A program made the translations under genes and the position numbers. Below are positions 22,817-35,344 of a stretch of DNA of 64,000 bases, piece by piece. The stretch is from Umbelopsis ramanniana AG (taxonomy: Eukaryota > Mucoromycota > Umbelopsidomycetes > Umbelopsidales > Umbelopsidaceae). Positions within the stretch are counted from its first letter, which is position 1, and every line of letters starts with the position of its first letter. The DNA lies in assembly GCF_025399195.1 (NCBI RefSeq), contig NW_026252109.1, forward strand, positions 246,002-310,001. Reading direction: 5' to 3'. The notes under the pieces were generated by a model that searched no databases, was not told the origin of the DNA, and worked only from the letters and a program-made list of their open reading frames with translations.

Positions 22817-24240
22817 ATGGTATGTATTGTCCATCCATGCACTCTGAATCCTCACCCTCGATATTGGATGGATGGATATTTGATACCATGCGAACTTAAA
22901 GAACACAATACTAATTTTGTGCATTTCCAATTTTGAAATTGAACAACCTTTTTTCAATCGCCACCCACCATTCCGATCATGTAACAGCCATTCGTCAAGG
23001 AGCAAAAGAACAAGGGTAGGTCTCGTTGAACACCTTAAAGATACAATGATAGTTTTTGCTGACAATTCTTTATTTCAGCCTACTTCAAGCGTTTCCAAGT
23101 CAAGTACAGAAGAAGAAGAGGTAATTAGCGGGGAATGGTTCAATACAGCGGGAATTCGTTTGGCAGGTTCAGCAAAGAAACACACACACAAACCGATATA
23201 AGAGTGGGCGACAAATCAATTGCCATCCAACAAACCTGTATGCTTATATAACACAGCTGACTGCACCTATACGCCTCGCTTAGCAACCTCCCTACTCGCT
23301 CTCCATATCCCGCCCATAACTGACACCCAATTTTTCTTCTAATCATCTACAGAGGGAAAGACTGACTACTATGCTCGCAAGCGCTTGGTTGTTCAGGCTA
23401 AGAACAAGTACAACTCCCCCAAGTACAGACTTGTCGTCCGTTTCACCAACAGAGACATTATCTGCCAAGTCGTCTATGCTAAGCTCCAAGGTGACCATGT
23501 TCTCACCGCTGCTTACGCTCACGAGCTTCCCCGTTATGGCATTAAGGGTGGTTTGACCAACTGGGCTGCTGGTATGTAGTATCTTTTGTGGTGTGGAGAC
23601 CTTTTGATTGCATGATGATAACTTTGATCCATCTTTAGCTTATGCTACCGGTCTCCTTGTTGCTCGCCGTACTCTCGCCAAGCTCGGTCTTGATGAAAAG
23701 TACGAGGGTGTCACCGAACCCGATGGTACTGTCTCCATGACCGAGGCTATCGAGGATGGACCTCGCCCCTTCAAGGCTTTCCTTGATGTCGGTCTCAAGC
23801 GTACCTCCACCGGTTCCCGTCTTTTCGGTGCCGTCAAGGGTGCCTCCGATGGTGGTATCTACATTCCCCACGGTGAGAACCGTTTCCCTGGTTTCGACAT
23901 TGAGAGCAAGTCTCTTGATGCTGAACTTCTTCGCAACTACATCTATGGTATCCACGTTGCTGAGTACATGGAGTACCTCCAAGACGAAGATGAGGAGCGT
24001 TATAGAAAGCAATTCGCCACTTTCATTGCTGAGGGTATCACCTCTGATGAAGTCGAGGATATGTACACTGAGGCTCACGCCGCCATCCGTGAAGACCCTA
24101 GCGCTAAGCCCACCGAGAAGAAGAAGCCCGCTGCCGGCGAAAAGGTCAAGGCCTACAAGAAGCAGCGCCTTAACAAGAAGCAGCGTGATAACAAGGTTCT
24201 CCAGAAGAAGCTTGCCTGGGAAAAGAAGAACCTTGAATAA
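22817..24240 (+). CDS. RPL5: 60S ribosomal protein L5 (uL18)
   Basis: Five coding exons: 22817-22819 (only the ATG), 22988-23015, 23079-23120, 23353-23571 and 23639-24240. They give exactly 297 aa, the usual eukaryotic length. The N-terminus [20 protein letters not shown] and the run [16 protein letters not shown] are diagnostic, as are [20 protein letters not shown] and the Lys-rich C-terminus. L5 binds 5S rRNA and L11 during 60S assembly. The first intron begins immediately after the start codon (ATG then GTATGT). Codon use in the main exons is strongly C-ending, as expected for high expression. That bias also produces a long antisense open frame, which is not a gene. Confidence 0.97.
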
Positions 24241-24914
24241 GTTTTTCCTTACTAGGCTGTCACAATGCCCCATGTATGATTTCCTCCTCTCTACACACTT
24301 TTCATCACCCCCAATAAAATGCATCTTTTGTAATACTCCACATGTTTATGTTATGAGTGGACCGACATAGTAGATTTAGCATCGTAAGCGCTACCAAAGA
24401 TTCTGTGTGTCACAATGCCTTCACAGCAGCACGAGTGCTGCTTCTACGTCTACAGTACCTTTGAGTTTCATTTGCCTTCCGAGCTCTCGCTCTCAATTTC
24501 ACCCCCACAGTAAGCTTCCCCGCAGCATTTACAGAATTGGACACATTAGCGGGCTGAAAAAATCTTGCGTGCGTGCGACAGATTTATTCCATTTTCAGTA
24601 GTCAGCCTTCTCGTAGTTCCCACCTTCTCCTTAGTTTACGGCCTCAGGCCGCTAGTTTCTTGCTGAAAAGAAGTCTCTACTGAAGCCGAAGAACACAATT
24701 TGCTGGTCTAATATCTGTGTAGTTAAAGTTTTTGCCATTCCGCCAGCGAAATACATGCCAAAAATACGTAGAATTTAAAATCCTGGTTTCTTTTTGATCT
24801 CGCCTTTGCTCCTCCTTTGCGTCACTGAAAGAAAGAAAACCTCACGGCCGCCTCCAAGTTTGGCATATTCTGCTTTTACCACATCCGCATTTTCAGTAAG
24901 ACGACTTGAAAACA
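24241..24914. other. Intergenic spacer with RPL5 poly(A) signal
   Basis: This is a 674-bp spacer between tandem plus-strand genes. AATAAA at 24315-24320 is the likely RPL5 poly(A) signal. The remainder should carry the transporter promoter, and no gene is supported. Confidence 0.5.
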
Positions 24915-26762
24915 ATGGCAACTCAAAATCTTGCCGCCGGCAAATCGAAAAGTGCCTTTTCAAAGGGCATGTTGACCATGTACTTCTATACTGCCGTTGC
25001 TATGGTCAAGTAAGTTCACGTTAGCTCTTTCAGCATTGACTCATGAAGTAAAAATGTCTTACCGGCTTTTCTTTTCACCTCTTAGCTCGGGCTGTAACGG
25101 TTATGATGGAAGTTTGATGGGATCTATCAACGCCATGGCTCAATGTTAGTAATACGTATAAATTTTCCACTTGGCGCCCACTCGCTCCAACCTTATCCGT
25201 TAACCCCGATTAATTGACCTCTATCACAGACAACGGATACTTCAATCGTTATGACAACTGTGCTGTTGTTGTAGATGGTGCAAGCAGCCCCTGCGGTCCT
25301 AGTGGTATGAGCCATCCTATCATGCAGCTTACATTTACGAATCAACTTGATATTCATCTCTATCCTTATTAGATTCTATTACTGGTCTCATCATGTCTAT
25401 CAACAGTGTTGGTACCATCTTGGCTACGCCAGTTTCCGGCTATCTTTGCGATAAATACGGCCGCCGCATGGCCATGGGAATTGGATCCGCTCTCATCATT
25501 GTTGCTGCTATTTTACAATCCGCTGCTGTTCATGTTGCCATGATTTGCATTGGCCGTTTCCTTCTTGGTTTCGGTTCAGCCATTAGCCGTGTCGCAAGTC
25601 CTACTCTTATTACTGAAATGGCCCCAGCTAGAATGCGTGGAAGATTGACTGGTACCTACAACTGCTTCTGGTATGCTGGTTCTTTGATTGCTGCCGGTGT
25701 CACCTACGGTACTCTGTCTATGCCCTCCACTGGTTCTTTCCGTATTCCTCTTGCTCTCCAAGCTTTGCCTTCTCTTGTCAACTTGTCCCTTATCTGGTTT
25801 ATCTCTGAATCGCCACGCTGGCTCGTTGCGAACAACAGAGAAGAGGAAGCCTGGAAATTGCTGGTCAAATTGCACGCTGACGGTGATGAATCGGACCCTG
25901 TTGTTAAGGCTGAATTCGAAGAAATCACTCAGACCATTGAGGAAGAGAAAAAGATCCAGAGATCCAGCTGGCATGAGTTAATTGCTACTCGTGAGTACAG
26001 AAAACATGCATTTATGTTTCATTTGGCTGCCACTTCCATTTTCTAACTCCACTCAAAATAGCTGGTAACCGTTACCGTATGATGCTCAATATCTGCATTG
26101 GTTTATTCGGTCAATGGTCTGGTAACAACTTGGTCGCCTACTATCTTCCTCGTGTATTGTCCGAAGCTGGTATTACCAATACCCATACCCAACTTTTGAT
26201 CAACATCATCGTTAACATTTGGAACTTCTTCTGTGCCATTACCGGTACAATCTTGATTGATTATCTCGGTCGTCGTCCTATGGTCATCTTCGCCACTGGT
26301 ATGGCTACTCTCTGGTTGATGATGTTGTGTATCTTTACCGCCATTTATGGTGGAACCGGAGAACAAGGTATCACTATGGTTGCCTTTGTCTTCTTGTTCT
26401 ATGGTTTGTTCTCCTCTGGATGGACTCCCATGCAAGCTTTATACCCCGTCGAAGTTCTCTCATACCCTATGCGTGCCAATGGTATGGCTGCCAACGCTTT
26501 CTTCGCCAACATTGCTCAGTTCGTCAATCAATTCGCTACTCCTGTTGCTATGACCAATATCGGATGGAGATTCTACATCGTCTACGTTGTTTGGGACGCT
26601 TTTGAATTGTTCGTCGTTAGCAAATACTTTGTTGAAACCAAGGGTCGTACTTTGGAAGATCTGGATCATATCTTCAACAAGACTTCCCCTCACGACGTTG
26701 AGTATGCTGAAAAGCCTGCTTCTATCTCTGAAGATGGTGAGCGCAATCCTGAAAAGATTTGA
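24915..26762 (+). CDS. MFS sugar transporter (hexose/lactose permease-like)
   Basis: Five exons: 24915-25009, 25086-25144, 25230-25304, 25373-25990 and 26062-26762, giving about 515 aa. Sugar-porter hallmarks are visible: GYDGSLMGSINAM in helix 1, DKYGRRMAMGIGS after helix 2, IGRFLLGFG, ISESPRWLVAN (PESPR motif), a second GRR (DYLGRRPMVIFATG) and VETKGRTLEDLD at the C-terminal end of the last helix (PETKGRTLEE motif). About 12 membrane helices are implied, and the product is a plasma-membrane sugar:H+ symporter type. The SGCNGYDGSLMGSINA and NGMAANAFFANIAQFVNQFATP patterns are closest to fungal lactose permease-like and hexose porters. Substrate cannot be fixed from sequence. Confidence 0.92.
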
Positions 26763-28670
26763 AATCTTTAGTGCTACCTGTATTATTGTCCCATACCGTC
26801 CACCTTTCAATAATTTGTACTTTCTAACTCTCCTATATATTTTTGATTGGGACAAATAATAACAAAAATTTATACATACTCTACGGTATATAACTGGTGA
26901 TGATAAGGCAAGAGTGTTTTCACGTATCTAAAAGAACTGTTCGTGAATGACAATGGCATGGTTGCGATAACACTTGATGAAAGAGTACCTTTCTTCTGTA
27001 TATGTATTCATGTGATCCAAGATCAACTGTAAAAAAAAAAAAAAAAAAAAATTGGCGATATTAGAAGAGTCTCGGGAAGACAATGAGACCTTCTGGAAGT
27101 CTATGTAACATATGTGGCGCATCCACCAAACCGACGCCATTGTACACAAAATTCCCGTTGCACCACCTACGTGGGAATGTTTGACGTGGTTCACTACAGC
27201 TGAGGTGGTTTGCTTTGATTAGATCTTACTTCACCTTTTTGATTGAGAAGCCAGTCCGAGGCAAAAAATGACGATAGTCCTATCAGAAATAAACCATTTA
27301 TGTCTGATGTATTCAACCGGCGTAAAGATCGTGAGATAGATCAGCGTGAGTCTCGAATGTGCCTACGAGTCAATGGTTGACTCATACGAGCATGAAAAGT
27401 AAAGATATTACAGCTGTGACGAACGGTATATATGTGCACATGTTATGTATACTAATAAACCAGGAACTATCAAGCACGTTTTGCTTCTGGCCAGCCGTAG
27501 TTGAGCTGAGGTATGCTGCACTCTACATGTTTTGTAAAGGCTCGCATTAGTAATGTTCCAAACATCGTAAATCGTCAATTTTTGTTATCTCAACAGAAGT
27601 GATTGAAGAAATTATGTAGTGTACCCAAGTACAATTTTTTTATCACTGCGTTTCTTAAAAGTGCATTATCTTTTCTTTCCGTACTGCTTCAATTATCACC
27701 ACAACAAAAAACTGATCATCATTGCTCTGCTCATCCATTACTCTATAAATAAACCTGATCGAGTTCTCACCCCTCCTTCTTACCTTTATAGCCAATTTTC
27801 AATGCGCCAATCGCAGATTGGATCCTCCTTTCATGTAAATTTCCCATGTTTAAGGGCTGAAATAGTAAACTTTGCAATCTTGTCTTTAAATGGACTTATT
27901 CATGTCTTTTCTAGTGCTTTAACAGTAAAGTGACTTGATGCGTATTCATTTTCCTGCGACATCTGAGGCAGCATATTATGCATCATGAAACTCTCTCCCA
28001 TCATCGATATGTACTGCATATCCGTTTGACGTCAAGTGAAGGAGTGTCACAAATGAGCTTTTGATCATCAGCTGTTGTAGTAGCCGTCCTACAGTAAGTA
28101 GTTCAGACATTTTCTGAAATTTGCGAATGCAGGTGTTGGGGATAAGCTAATCGAGCAGCCAAACATTGAGGGAGAAAAGGGCCGGTAACGCTAACCAAAT
28201 ATTAAAGATAGCTATCAGGGTGTGTTTATCACGCAAGCTGGGCTTCGTTTCTTTACTTCAAATCTTGAGTTGCTAGTATAGCATACCAACCATAAGATCA
28301 TCGGTTATTCTCATGTCACTGACCTGAGTTACCGTATACGTGACCCTACCACCTACGTACGCTTCTTTTTTTTTTTCCATGTGCTACAAAGTAGCTTGGC
28401 TCATTGGATAATGATATCACCTGATTGGCCTCCAGGCAAGCCTGTGCACAGGCCGGGTGACAAACGTCCTGCTCAGGGCCAGGATGGAAACGAGGTTCCA
28501 GTTGAAGAAAGGATGACCATAAGATAAGAAATAGAGGTAAGAAGGCTGGTTCTACCTTAGTTCAAGGCATTTTATTCTCTAAAGCTTCCAAAAAGCACTA
28601 CGCAACATCAGACTAAGCGTAGAATTTTCCTCTCATTCTGTTTGTTCAAGTCCCGCGTTGGGCCCAAAAA
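26763..28670. other. 1.9-kb intergenic region, no supported gene
   Basis: This is the longest gap among the dense genes. It holds the transporter 3' end, homopolymer runs (A tract at about 27031-27050, T tract at about 28368-28377) and the promoter of the PhoD-like gene. A weak minus-strand two-exon frame at about 26920-27180 is discussed under rejected items. No RNA gene was recognised. Confidence 0.45.
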
Positions 28671-31289
28671 ATGACGACCTGCCTGAGCGAATTATTTAAG
28701 GCAAGTTTCAGGACCTTTCAAACACACCGCTCATCCTGCCAAGTACAAGGTATGGATAACTACCAGCAACCGACCCCAGGCTACTATGGGCAGCAACCCA
28801 ATCCCGGAGACAATCCGGTGCCGCAATTCAATCAGCTCTCCATCAACACCCAACGACCTAATCCACAGCAAATCGACATGCAACATCGGCCAAGCCAGGT
28901 TGTGTGTGGACCCCTTTTAAGATACGAAAAGATAGACTATGATCAACGATTGTGGCGTGGATCGTGCTTGATTGTGTCTAATGACACTATGCCTCCAACC
29001 ATACGAGCGATTGTGGCCAGCGCAGACGATTCTACCCCTTCTTCTACGCTTGATTTCCACGGTACCTGTCTGGACAGCTTCCGAAACCAATATCAATTCT
29101 GGCGGTTTCAACTTGATATACCCCTCAAGGAATACCACCAGATCGTCACCTACACTGCGTCCTGTTTTGACAAGTTAGATATCTTCAGCTTTCACCTCAG
29201 TGCGATTCAAGAGTCGATGCGCTGGGCTTTCCATTCTTGCAATGGATTTTCTGATATTAGCCAGGAATTAAAGGACAAGTTCGGTGAAAAGACCGCTCCA
29301 ATGTGGGCGGACCTCTTGGAGCGTCATGACACCATGCCATTTCATATATTAATCGGTGGAGGTGATCAGCTGTATCAGGATCGAATGTTGAAAGAGGAGT
29401 TTATGAACCCATGGTTGGAGGAAAAAGATCCTAAGAAAAGATTGGCAATGCAATGTTTACCTCCTATGCGGGTAAGTTGTTATGAATAGCCACTAAGAAT
29501 CGGAGTCACAGCTAATCTGGCTTTATAGGATGGATTGGAAAACTTTTTCTTCTCCAATTACGTCAAATGCTTTGGACAAGAAGGCAGTCCTGTTGTAGCT
29601 AGAGCTTTCGCATCTATCCCTTCTGTTAATATGTGGGATGATCATGTAAGTGTGAGTGATGATGAGCGTGCCGAGGAGATCTAGCCTAACTAGATGTTTC
29701 ACCCTCAAGGATATCATTGATGGATATGGTAGCTATCCAGCTGATATGCAACAAGCAGAAGTGTTCCAAGGTAAAAATTCTTGAAGTTCATCCAATGGGG
29801 CGTGTGCGTTTTTTCACACTTTTTTAATTCGAACTAATCGGATCGCCCTCTGCAGTTTTATTTGCCAATGCCAGTCGGTTCTATTACCTTTTCCAGCAAC
29901 ATACAACAGCTAAACTGGCACCTCAATTTGGTATGATCCCCGGTTCTAAACCGAGTGCCAATAGCATTGTCACTACATTGGGTCCAGATGTAGCAGTTTT
30001 AAGCTTAGACTGCAGAGGAGAGCGCACAAAGTATGATATCTGTAACCCATTAACCTACGATCGGATTTTCAAGGCACTATACGATCTACCTTTTACCGTC
30101 AAGCACCTGGTTCTTGTGACTGGTGTTCCGTTGATCTATCCTAGACTGACCTTGTTCGAAAAGGCTATGGAAGGTGCTGCTGGGTTCAACATGGCCCAGC
30201 TGGTGGGAAAAACAGGTGCTCTGGGTGAACTCATCAGCGGTCAACTGAACAAATGGAATGGAGATCCTGAGCTTTTGGATGATATGAATGATCGTAAGTG
30301 GCACCCTCTCCCAATGGTGGTGGTTATTAATTGGCATGCTCAAACCTTTTTTTATTCAATTAGACTGGACCGCTGGTTGCCATGAAGTGGAAAGGAAAAA
30401 GCTTATTTCGCGGCTTCAAAGATATGCCAGAGATTGTTCAGTTCGAGTGTCCTTCATTGCTGGCGATGTAAGACTTTTCTCAAATTATATGTGGGCAATG
30501 GGGGCATACCACTCACCCTTGTTATCAATCCAGGTTCACTGCTGTGCAGCGGGCAAACTATACTCTAAAGACATGCGACTCAAGGAAGAAGGAGATCCTC
30601 ATCTCATGTTCCAAATCGTTTCTAGTGCTATTGTAAATATGTGAGTGGCTGCGTGTCTTAAACGAGGATCCAATTAGGCCATTTTGTTCTAAACAAATCC
30701 ATACACATCTCCCCACCCCAGTCCTCCACCACAAGCATTATTGGCCATTCTGAACCAGAACTCGTCGCCCATCTCCTTTAATGGCAACACAGAGGAGAAA
30801 ATGTTTAATATCTTTAAACGATCGCCTAATGGCAACAAACGACAAAAGAATACAAAGTTGATGGGTATGCGGAATTACTGTGCAGCCTACTATGATCCAG
30901 CTACTGGCAAGATGAATTTCTGGATTCAAGCTGAAGTCAGAGTTGGCGTCAAGGGCACGATGGGATATTTATTGGATGTTCCCAAGCTCGTGTTTGGGCC
31001 CAGAGGAGGTCTTATCCATCATCTGGCCCAAACTGCTCCTGTTTTACCACTATCTCCATCGGCAGTCCGAGACCCGTCTGCAAATAATAACCCTCTCCCG
31101 CCACCACCTAAGGATAGACCTGCCCCTCCACCTCCAATGCCACCTCGACCCGACTCCAATTACTCTCCTAGCTATCCTCCATCCATCAATAATGCCAATA
31201 GCCCATCTCGTCCAGTTGGTGGGTTTGCCTTGCCCTCATCACAGCCATCCAATTTCGGAGGAGGTTTCGTTCGACCACCTGGTTACTGA
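28671..31289 (+). CDS. PhoD-like phosphatase-domain protein (fungal PhoD_2 type)
   Basis: Seven exons: 28671-29471, 29529-29645, 29710-29770, 29856-30293, 30364-30467, 30534-30640 and 30722-31289, giving about 731 aa from the first ATG. A second in-frame ATG at 28752 (MDNYQQPTPG) may be the true start. Fungal PhoD-like patterns are strong: VTGVPLIYPRL, ARAFASIPSVNMWDDHDIIDGYG with its WDDHD metal-binding block, NDHWTAGCHEVERKKLI and FIAGDVHCCAAGKLYS. The C-terminus is a Pro-rich tail. Metal-binding Asp/His residues are retained, so hydrolase activity on a phosphomono- or diester is plausible, but no substrate is known for this branch. Confidence 0.88.
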
Positions 31290-32635
31290 GTATAGTAAAG
31301 TGGACAGAATGGTGTGGGAGGTTATAGTTAATAAACAATTATTTGGGCAGAGTAGCAAAAATTACAAGGGAAAAAAAAAACAAGAGAGAGAGGGGAAACT
31401 CTTACAATGCAAGCATGCTGGCGCATCGGGTATGACTATAAAAGAATAAGCGGAAAGATCAGAGTGTGCTGGTTTGACCTGTCCTCCTGCAGATATATGT
31501 GCATGGGAAACTCGACCCTTGTCATCAATGTTGTTACTGGCCGTCCACTCACTTCTCATGGGTGGGTGGGATTTTTATCCGCCATGTGAAATAACATGCG
31601 CAGCCAGCCAGCCAGCTTGGTGGAAAAAAAAAAAAAAATTAAAATTGGCACAATAAAAATTTGGGGAGCATACGGTGGTGCGCGTGTGTGGTATTGACAA
31701 AGTCAGAGTCATGAAAATGAGGATTTAAGAATCTCTGTTGACCCCGTGGCTTTTCCTCAAGGTGAGGCAAGGATGGGCCTCGATTTGGAGAGAACCTTGG
31801 CGATCTCAATCCATTGTAACGTCTTGTTCCACCTAGAATTTATTCTATCGTCTCTATAAAATCCGCCGCTGTAAGGAACGAACCAAACAAATGGTAAAGC
31901 ACTGAATAATTAGACTACTTTAACAGCATGTCAAATAAAAAAAAATATTGTTGTTTGACGGAGCCAATATTTGGAGCAGAACTCTCTGAAGGTGACATTT
32001 ACAATGGCCACTATATATTTTCATTTTAGCATGGGAGGGATCGGAAAGGGAAGCACCGATGATGTGAAAAAGTCACAGGGACAAATTCAGCTCATTGCTT
32101 TTTCTTTCATTTGAGCATGAGTTGCAAAGATAAGCAAACGTGATCGTCCTGTTGACAAACCTGCTGCTGTTCATAAGAGCTGCTTTATATAATAGACTCC
32201 CATTTGATGAAAGAATGCTCTTCCGTTTTATTTTCTCTACTCACTGTCGACCTATACGCACGACTTGACCATTTTTTCAACCCAATTTTTTTTAATTTGC
32301 ACTGGTTCAGGTATGGTTCAATCTTTCTTTTGAATACCATGGGAAGGGGTCGACGACGATCATCATCATGAAGAACATGAGAGAGTGAATGCCAACATCT
32401 CCCTGAATCCATATGAAGAGACGATCACTCATAAGGAGGGAAGCAGCATATTCGGACAGAACAACAAATCCTAAAAAAATAAAAAAAATAAGACTGCGTT
32501 GTCACTTCCGGAAAAAATTATGTATATAATATATAACTGTTACGTTAAACTTGGCATTTATTTTTCTTTTCCATCATCCACTTACACACTTTAACTCCCA
32601 CTTGCTTAGAACGCATAATTTAATACTCTGCAACC
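31290..32635. promoter_or_regulatory. 1.35-kb upstream region of PAS-kinase-type gene
   Basis: No exon is supported here. AATAAA at 31330-31335 fits the PhoD-like 3' end. A CAGC/CCAG microsatellite occurs at about 31600-31616. A TATA-rich stretch (TATATAATATATAA) at 32521-32535 lies about 100 nt before the kinase start. Confidence 0.5.
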
Positions 32636-33861
32636 ATGGCCATCGCTATTTCGCAGCAACACCACCCTACCTCTCAGCTTATACATTTGCAGTCACCGAA
32701 AACGTGTTCAATTGCCAAGAAGAAGCAAGTCATGAAGGTTGAACCAATATGTGAACTGCCTATTACCCCACCTACGACTCCATCTCCCATGGAGGATGAT
32801 AATGAAATTTTACCGGTAGCCAAGCTTGAACCTATTAAGAAGACGAGCGCGACCTCCGACATCCCAGTATCAGCACAACAGCTTCAACACCATCATCTGA
32901 ATGCAGACTTTGCTGCACAGTACACGCTTGGCCAAGAACTTGGAAGTGGCGGTTACGGGTTTGTGGTTTCAGCCTTGCAGCATACCACTGGACGCGAAGT
33001 GGCCGTCAAGTTCATTTTTCGTGAAAAGATCCCTGCCAACAAATGGGCTCACGACCCCAAGCTTGGCGTAATCCCCATGGAAATCTATATATTACGACAC
33101 GTTCATCATCGCAACATTATAGAGTACATCGATTGCTTTCAGGACGGAAGGTTTTTCTATTTGGTTATGGAACTGCATGGTACGGGATGGTCCAAAAACA
33201 AATTGTCACAAGTGGCCGATGCCACGTCCAGACAAACTGCGCCACGGTCAAGTCTAATGTCTCGGCGATCATCATGTGACCTATTTGAATGTATTGAGCA
33301 ACATCAAAAGTTCACCGAGGATCAAGCTCGTAGGATCGTCAAGCAGATCGTGGATTGCATCAAGTACTTGTATTCGAGAGGAATATGTCATCGAGACCTA
33401 AAAGATGAGAATATTGTCATTGATGAAAATTTTGAGGTAAGCATGACTCAAAATGAGAGGTGGATGATCTTTTAATGATGCATGAATTAACACCTCAAAA
33501 AATTTCTCAGGTCAAATTGATAGATTTCGGATCAGCCGTCGTATTTCCACGTCAGCGAAATCACTTGTTCGATCGGTTTTACGGAACAGTCTCATTTGCC
33601 TCTCCAGAGATCCTGATGGGCAATCCTTATCGCGCCGAGCCAGCCGAAGTATGGTCTTTGGGTATTCTCCTCTATACCATTCTTTACGGCGAGGTGCCGT
33701 TCAATGATCCTATGCATGCTATATCGAGACCCTTCACCACTCCTAAACTACAAAGCTCCCATGAGTGTATGCATTTGTTAGAGTGGATGCTTGCCAAGCA
33801 TCCTGACCATCGTGCTCGAATTTCCCAAGTGGCGAAACATCCTTGGCTTAGCCAAGAGTGA
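32636..33861 (+). CDS. PAS-kinase-type Ser/Thr kinase lacking PAS domains
   Basis: Two exons, 32636-33436 and 33511-33861, give about 383 aa. After a Pro/Ser-rich N-terminus of about 95 residues comes a full kinase domain: LGSGGYGFV loop, VAVKFIFREK lysine, RHVHHRNIIEYIDCFQD, MELHGTG hinge, CHRDLKDENIVI catalytic loop, LIDFGSA, ASPEILMGNPYRAEPAEVWSLGILLYT. The DENIVI and GNPYR...VWSLG wording matches PASK/Psk kinases, which regulate sugar and glycogen metabolism. Unlike them there is no room for PAS domains, and about 30 Ser/Arg-rich residues are inserted between hinge and helix D (RSSLMSRRSS). The HRD arginine is present. Confidence 0.88.
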
Positions 33862-34330
33862 GCCCCCTGTATACACTTACCCTTATGTACATATCTATGT
33901 TTGTTGTTGTTCTTTCCACCCTGGAATGACTGACTGCTTACTGTATACCGCTTTGAATTTCTTTGGAATTCATCATTTTTCTTCTACATAGCCCTTTCTT
34001 TCATATCGTTACTCAGTCCTTGGTTGACTCGAATGTACACAGTAATTACGCCTTCTTTTGAATATACCTTGTTTTTCAACTATTAGCCATACTGCTCCGT
34101 TTGAGACAAAACGGTTGTTCTGCCTAAAAATGGGCTGTACAACCGTCGCTAAACGGTGACATATACGAGTGACATAGACATCTTTTGGCTGACAAACCCA
34201 TGGTAACAACATAAAACGGTCTGCCAATCAGTAAGACATTTCTTAACGTTGCTCTACAACACTTTTCTTTTTAGAAAAGAAAAAAAAAATCTTGGTTCTA
34301 TCTCGAACGCCCTTTTCCAAACACATTACC
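33862..34330. other. Intergenic spacer without a supported gene
   Basis: This 469-bp AT-rich spacer between two plus-strand genes should hold a 3' end and a promoter. An A tract at about 34278-34289 precedes the oxidoreductase leader. No gene seen. Confidence 0.45.
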
Positions 34331-35344
34331 ATGTCAAACCAGGCTATCGCATTTGCCGCAGCAGGTCCTGCTTCGGTACTCAAGGTGGCCTCCATCCCAA
34401 GAGAGAGCCCAACCGGATGGGATATCTTGGTGAAAAACTTCGCTGTGTCTGTCAACCCTGTAGACACGAAAGTACGGTCCATCAACCCAGGGTGGTCGCA
34501 GTCGGTTCGAGTGCTGGGATACGACGCGGCAGGCATAGTGGAAGAGATCGGGCCCAAGGCCACTGACCTGTTCAAGAAGGGAGACCATGTGTGGTACGCT
34601 GGGCTGTCGACTCGCAACGGGTCCAATTCAGAGTTCACGCTGGTGGATGGCCGCACTGTGGGAAAAAAGCCCAAATCGCTCGATTGGACGGTGGCGGCAG
34701 CGTTCCCTTTGGTCTCCTTAACGGCGTATGAGTTGATGATCGAAAAGATGGCCATCCAAAAAGGGGACCCCGGCAACTTGCTCATTGTCAATGCAGCCGG
34801 AGGAGTTGGCTCCATGGCCCTTCAACTTGCCACCAGCGTGCTTGGTATCAAGAATGTGGTGGCCACGGCGTCGCGGAAGGAAACCATTGAATGGGTGAAG
34901 AAGCTCGGAGCAACCCATGTTATAAACCATCGTGAACCGCTCGGCCCACAAGTCGAAAAACTCGGCTTTCCCATCAAGAACGTGCTTTTGTTCTTTGACC
35001 CTGATGCTTACATTCCTCAGGTCATACCGTTTATTCAGCCTTTCGGCAAGATCGGTTCCATTTTAGCGCCACAAAAAGCCAATTTCTTAACCGGCCACAG
35101 GAAGAGCCTCACCTTGTACCTGGAAAGCATGTTTGCCAAATCTGAATTTGGCATGGATGAGGAGTCTCAAGGCAAGATACTCGATGAGGTGGCGGATCTC
35201 GTTGACGGTGGCCTCATCCAATCCATTGTGTCTGAAGCCTATCCCTACAATGTTGAGAACCTGCAGAATGCGCATAAGAAGCTGGAAGCCGGTGCTGTGG
35301 TAGGCAAGATTGTCTTGACTATAAACGAGAATTCTTTCAAATAA
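34331..35344 (+). CDS. Zinc-independent MDR oxidoreductase (quinone reductase / YCR102C-like)
   Basis: A single uninterrupted exon encodes about 337 aa. It has the medium-chain dehydrogenase layout: an N-terminal GroES-like domain (VNPVDTKVR, LGYDAAGIVEEIG) and a Rossmann NAD(P)H site (LLIVNAAGGVGSMALQLA). It ends GAVVGKIVLTI. The Cys/His zinc ligands of true alcohol dehydrogenases are not evident, so an NADPH:quinone or enone reductase is likely. The ATG at 34331 has a good CC-ATGT context. The gene has no intron and more G/C-ending codons than its neighbours. Confidence 0.88.
   Translation: MSNQAIAFAAAGPASVLKVASIPRESPTGWDILVKNFAVSVNPVDTKVRSINPGWSQSVRVLGYDAAGIVEEIGPKATDLFKKGDHVWYAGLSTRNGSNSEFTLVDGRTVGKKPKSLDWTVAAAFPLVSLTAYELMIEKMAIQKGDPGNLLIVNAAGGVGSMALQLATSVLGIKNVVATASRKETIEWVKKLGATHVINHREPLGPQVEKLGFPIKNVLLFFDPDAYIPQVIPFIQPFGKIGSILAPQKANFLTGHRKSLTLYLESMFAKSEFGMDEESQGKILDEVADLVDGGLIQSIVSEAYPYNVENLQNAHKKLEAGAVVGKIVLTINENSFK

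Noticed and set aside
23635..24324. 229-aa open frame antisense to RPL5
   Set aside because: It mirrors the codon bias of the highly expressed RPL5 exons. There is no independent family pattern.
26920..27180. Possible minus-strand last two exons with a long T tract before an ACAG acceptor
   Set aside because: The peptide has no recognisable family, no upstream exons could be chained, and the T tract is one of many homopolymers here.
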